DNA of 64,000 nt. Source: Verrucomicrobiota bacterium. GTDB lineage: Bacteria; Verrucomicrobiota; Verrucomicrobiia; Chthoniobacterales; SZAS-18. Below the pieces are notes generated by a model. It searched no databases. It had not been told where the DNA came from and saw only the letters and a program-made list of their open reading frames with translations. The translations under genes and the position numbers were made by a program. The DNA lies in NCBI GenBank assembly GCA_025353105.1, contig JANXRG010000088.1, positions 44,506-108,505 of the forward strand, in the 5' to 3' direction. This document shows positions 63,704 through 64,000 of the stretch, piece after piece (within the stretch, counting starts at the first letter, position 1; every line of letters begins with the position of its first letter).

Positions 63704-64000
63704 ATGTCCAAGAATACCTCCAACAAAACCTTTTCCGCCAAGGCGCATGAAGTGCAGCGCAAATGGTGGGTCATCGACGCCGCCGGCCAGCCCCTCGGCC
63801 GCGTGGCCGTCAAGGCCGCCACGCTCCTGCGCGGCAAACACAAGGCGATCTTCACTCCGCACGCCGACACGGGCGATTTCGTCATCGTCGTGAACTGTGA
63901 GAAAGTCGTTCTGACCGGCAAAAAGGAAACGCAGAAGACGTACACGTCGTTCTCGGGCTTTGTCGGCGGCCACAAGTCGGAGACCGTGCGCGCCCGTCGC
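63704..64000 (+). CDS. rplM: 50S ribosomal protein L13 (truncated by window edge)
   Basis: [55 protein letters not shown]. Confidence 0.95.
   Translation, partial: MSKNTSNKTFSAKAHEVQRKWWVIDAAGQPLGRVAVKAATLLRGKHKAIFTPHADTGDFVIVVNCEKVVLTGKKETQKTYTSFSGFVGGHKSETVRARR

Noticed and set aside
1-64000. CRISPR arrays, tRNA/rRNA genes, prophage
   Set aside because: No regularly spaced identical repeats, no cloverleaf or rRNA signatures, and no phage structural genes were seen; the lone tyrosine recombinase (41646-42557) looks like chromosomal XerC/D

Overview
High-GC bacterial chromosome segment. Gene content and the style of the intergenic repeats suggest Verrucomicrobiota or a relative, but this is inference only. 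Most of the window is densely packed housekeeping and metabolic genes: a C-terminal protease fragment, bioF, dacA-like, proC, nadA, a DsbD-like protein, rpoA-rplQ, malonyl-CoA decarboxylase, lpdA, recO, a prpE-prpB-prpC-prpD propionate/methylcitrate operon, uvrB, aroC-purC, pyrD, a TonB receptor and a truncated rplM. Accessory or unusual parts: (1) a DUF4178 / 49-aa TM peptide / DUF350 / membrane-fused aminopropyltransferase / Tat-lipoprotein FAD oxidoreductase / SpeD cassette (about 21.9-27.8 kb), the best candidate here for a poorly described membrane polyamine-type system; (2) a compact Type II-like restriction-modification pair in lower-GC DNA (27.8-29.6 kb); (3) a Pil-Chp-like chemosensory operon with several DUF4388 proteins and an embedded type-I periplasmic binding protein (31.2-41.6 kb); (4) a strongly folded RNA-like element between a redoxin gene and rpoA (11.19-11.28 kb) and a structured rpoA leader; (5) dispersed small repeats, including a MITE-like family with imperfect inverted ends and a repeat that appears to have been inserted in frame inside uvrB; (6) a LysR gene remnant. 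Calls rest on reading the supplied translations and nucleotide sequence; no database search was possible.
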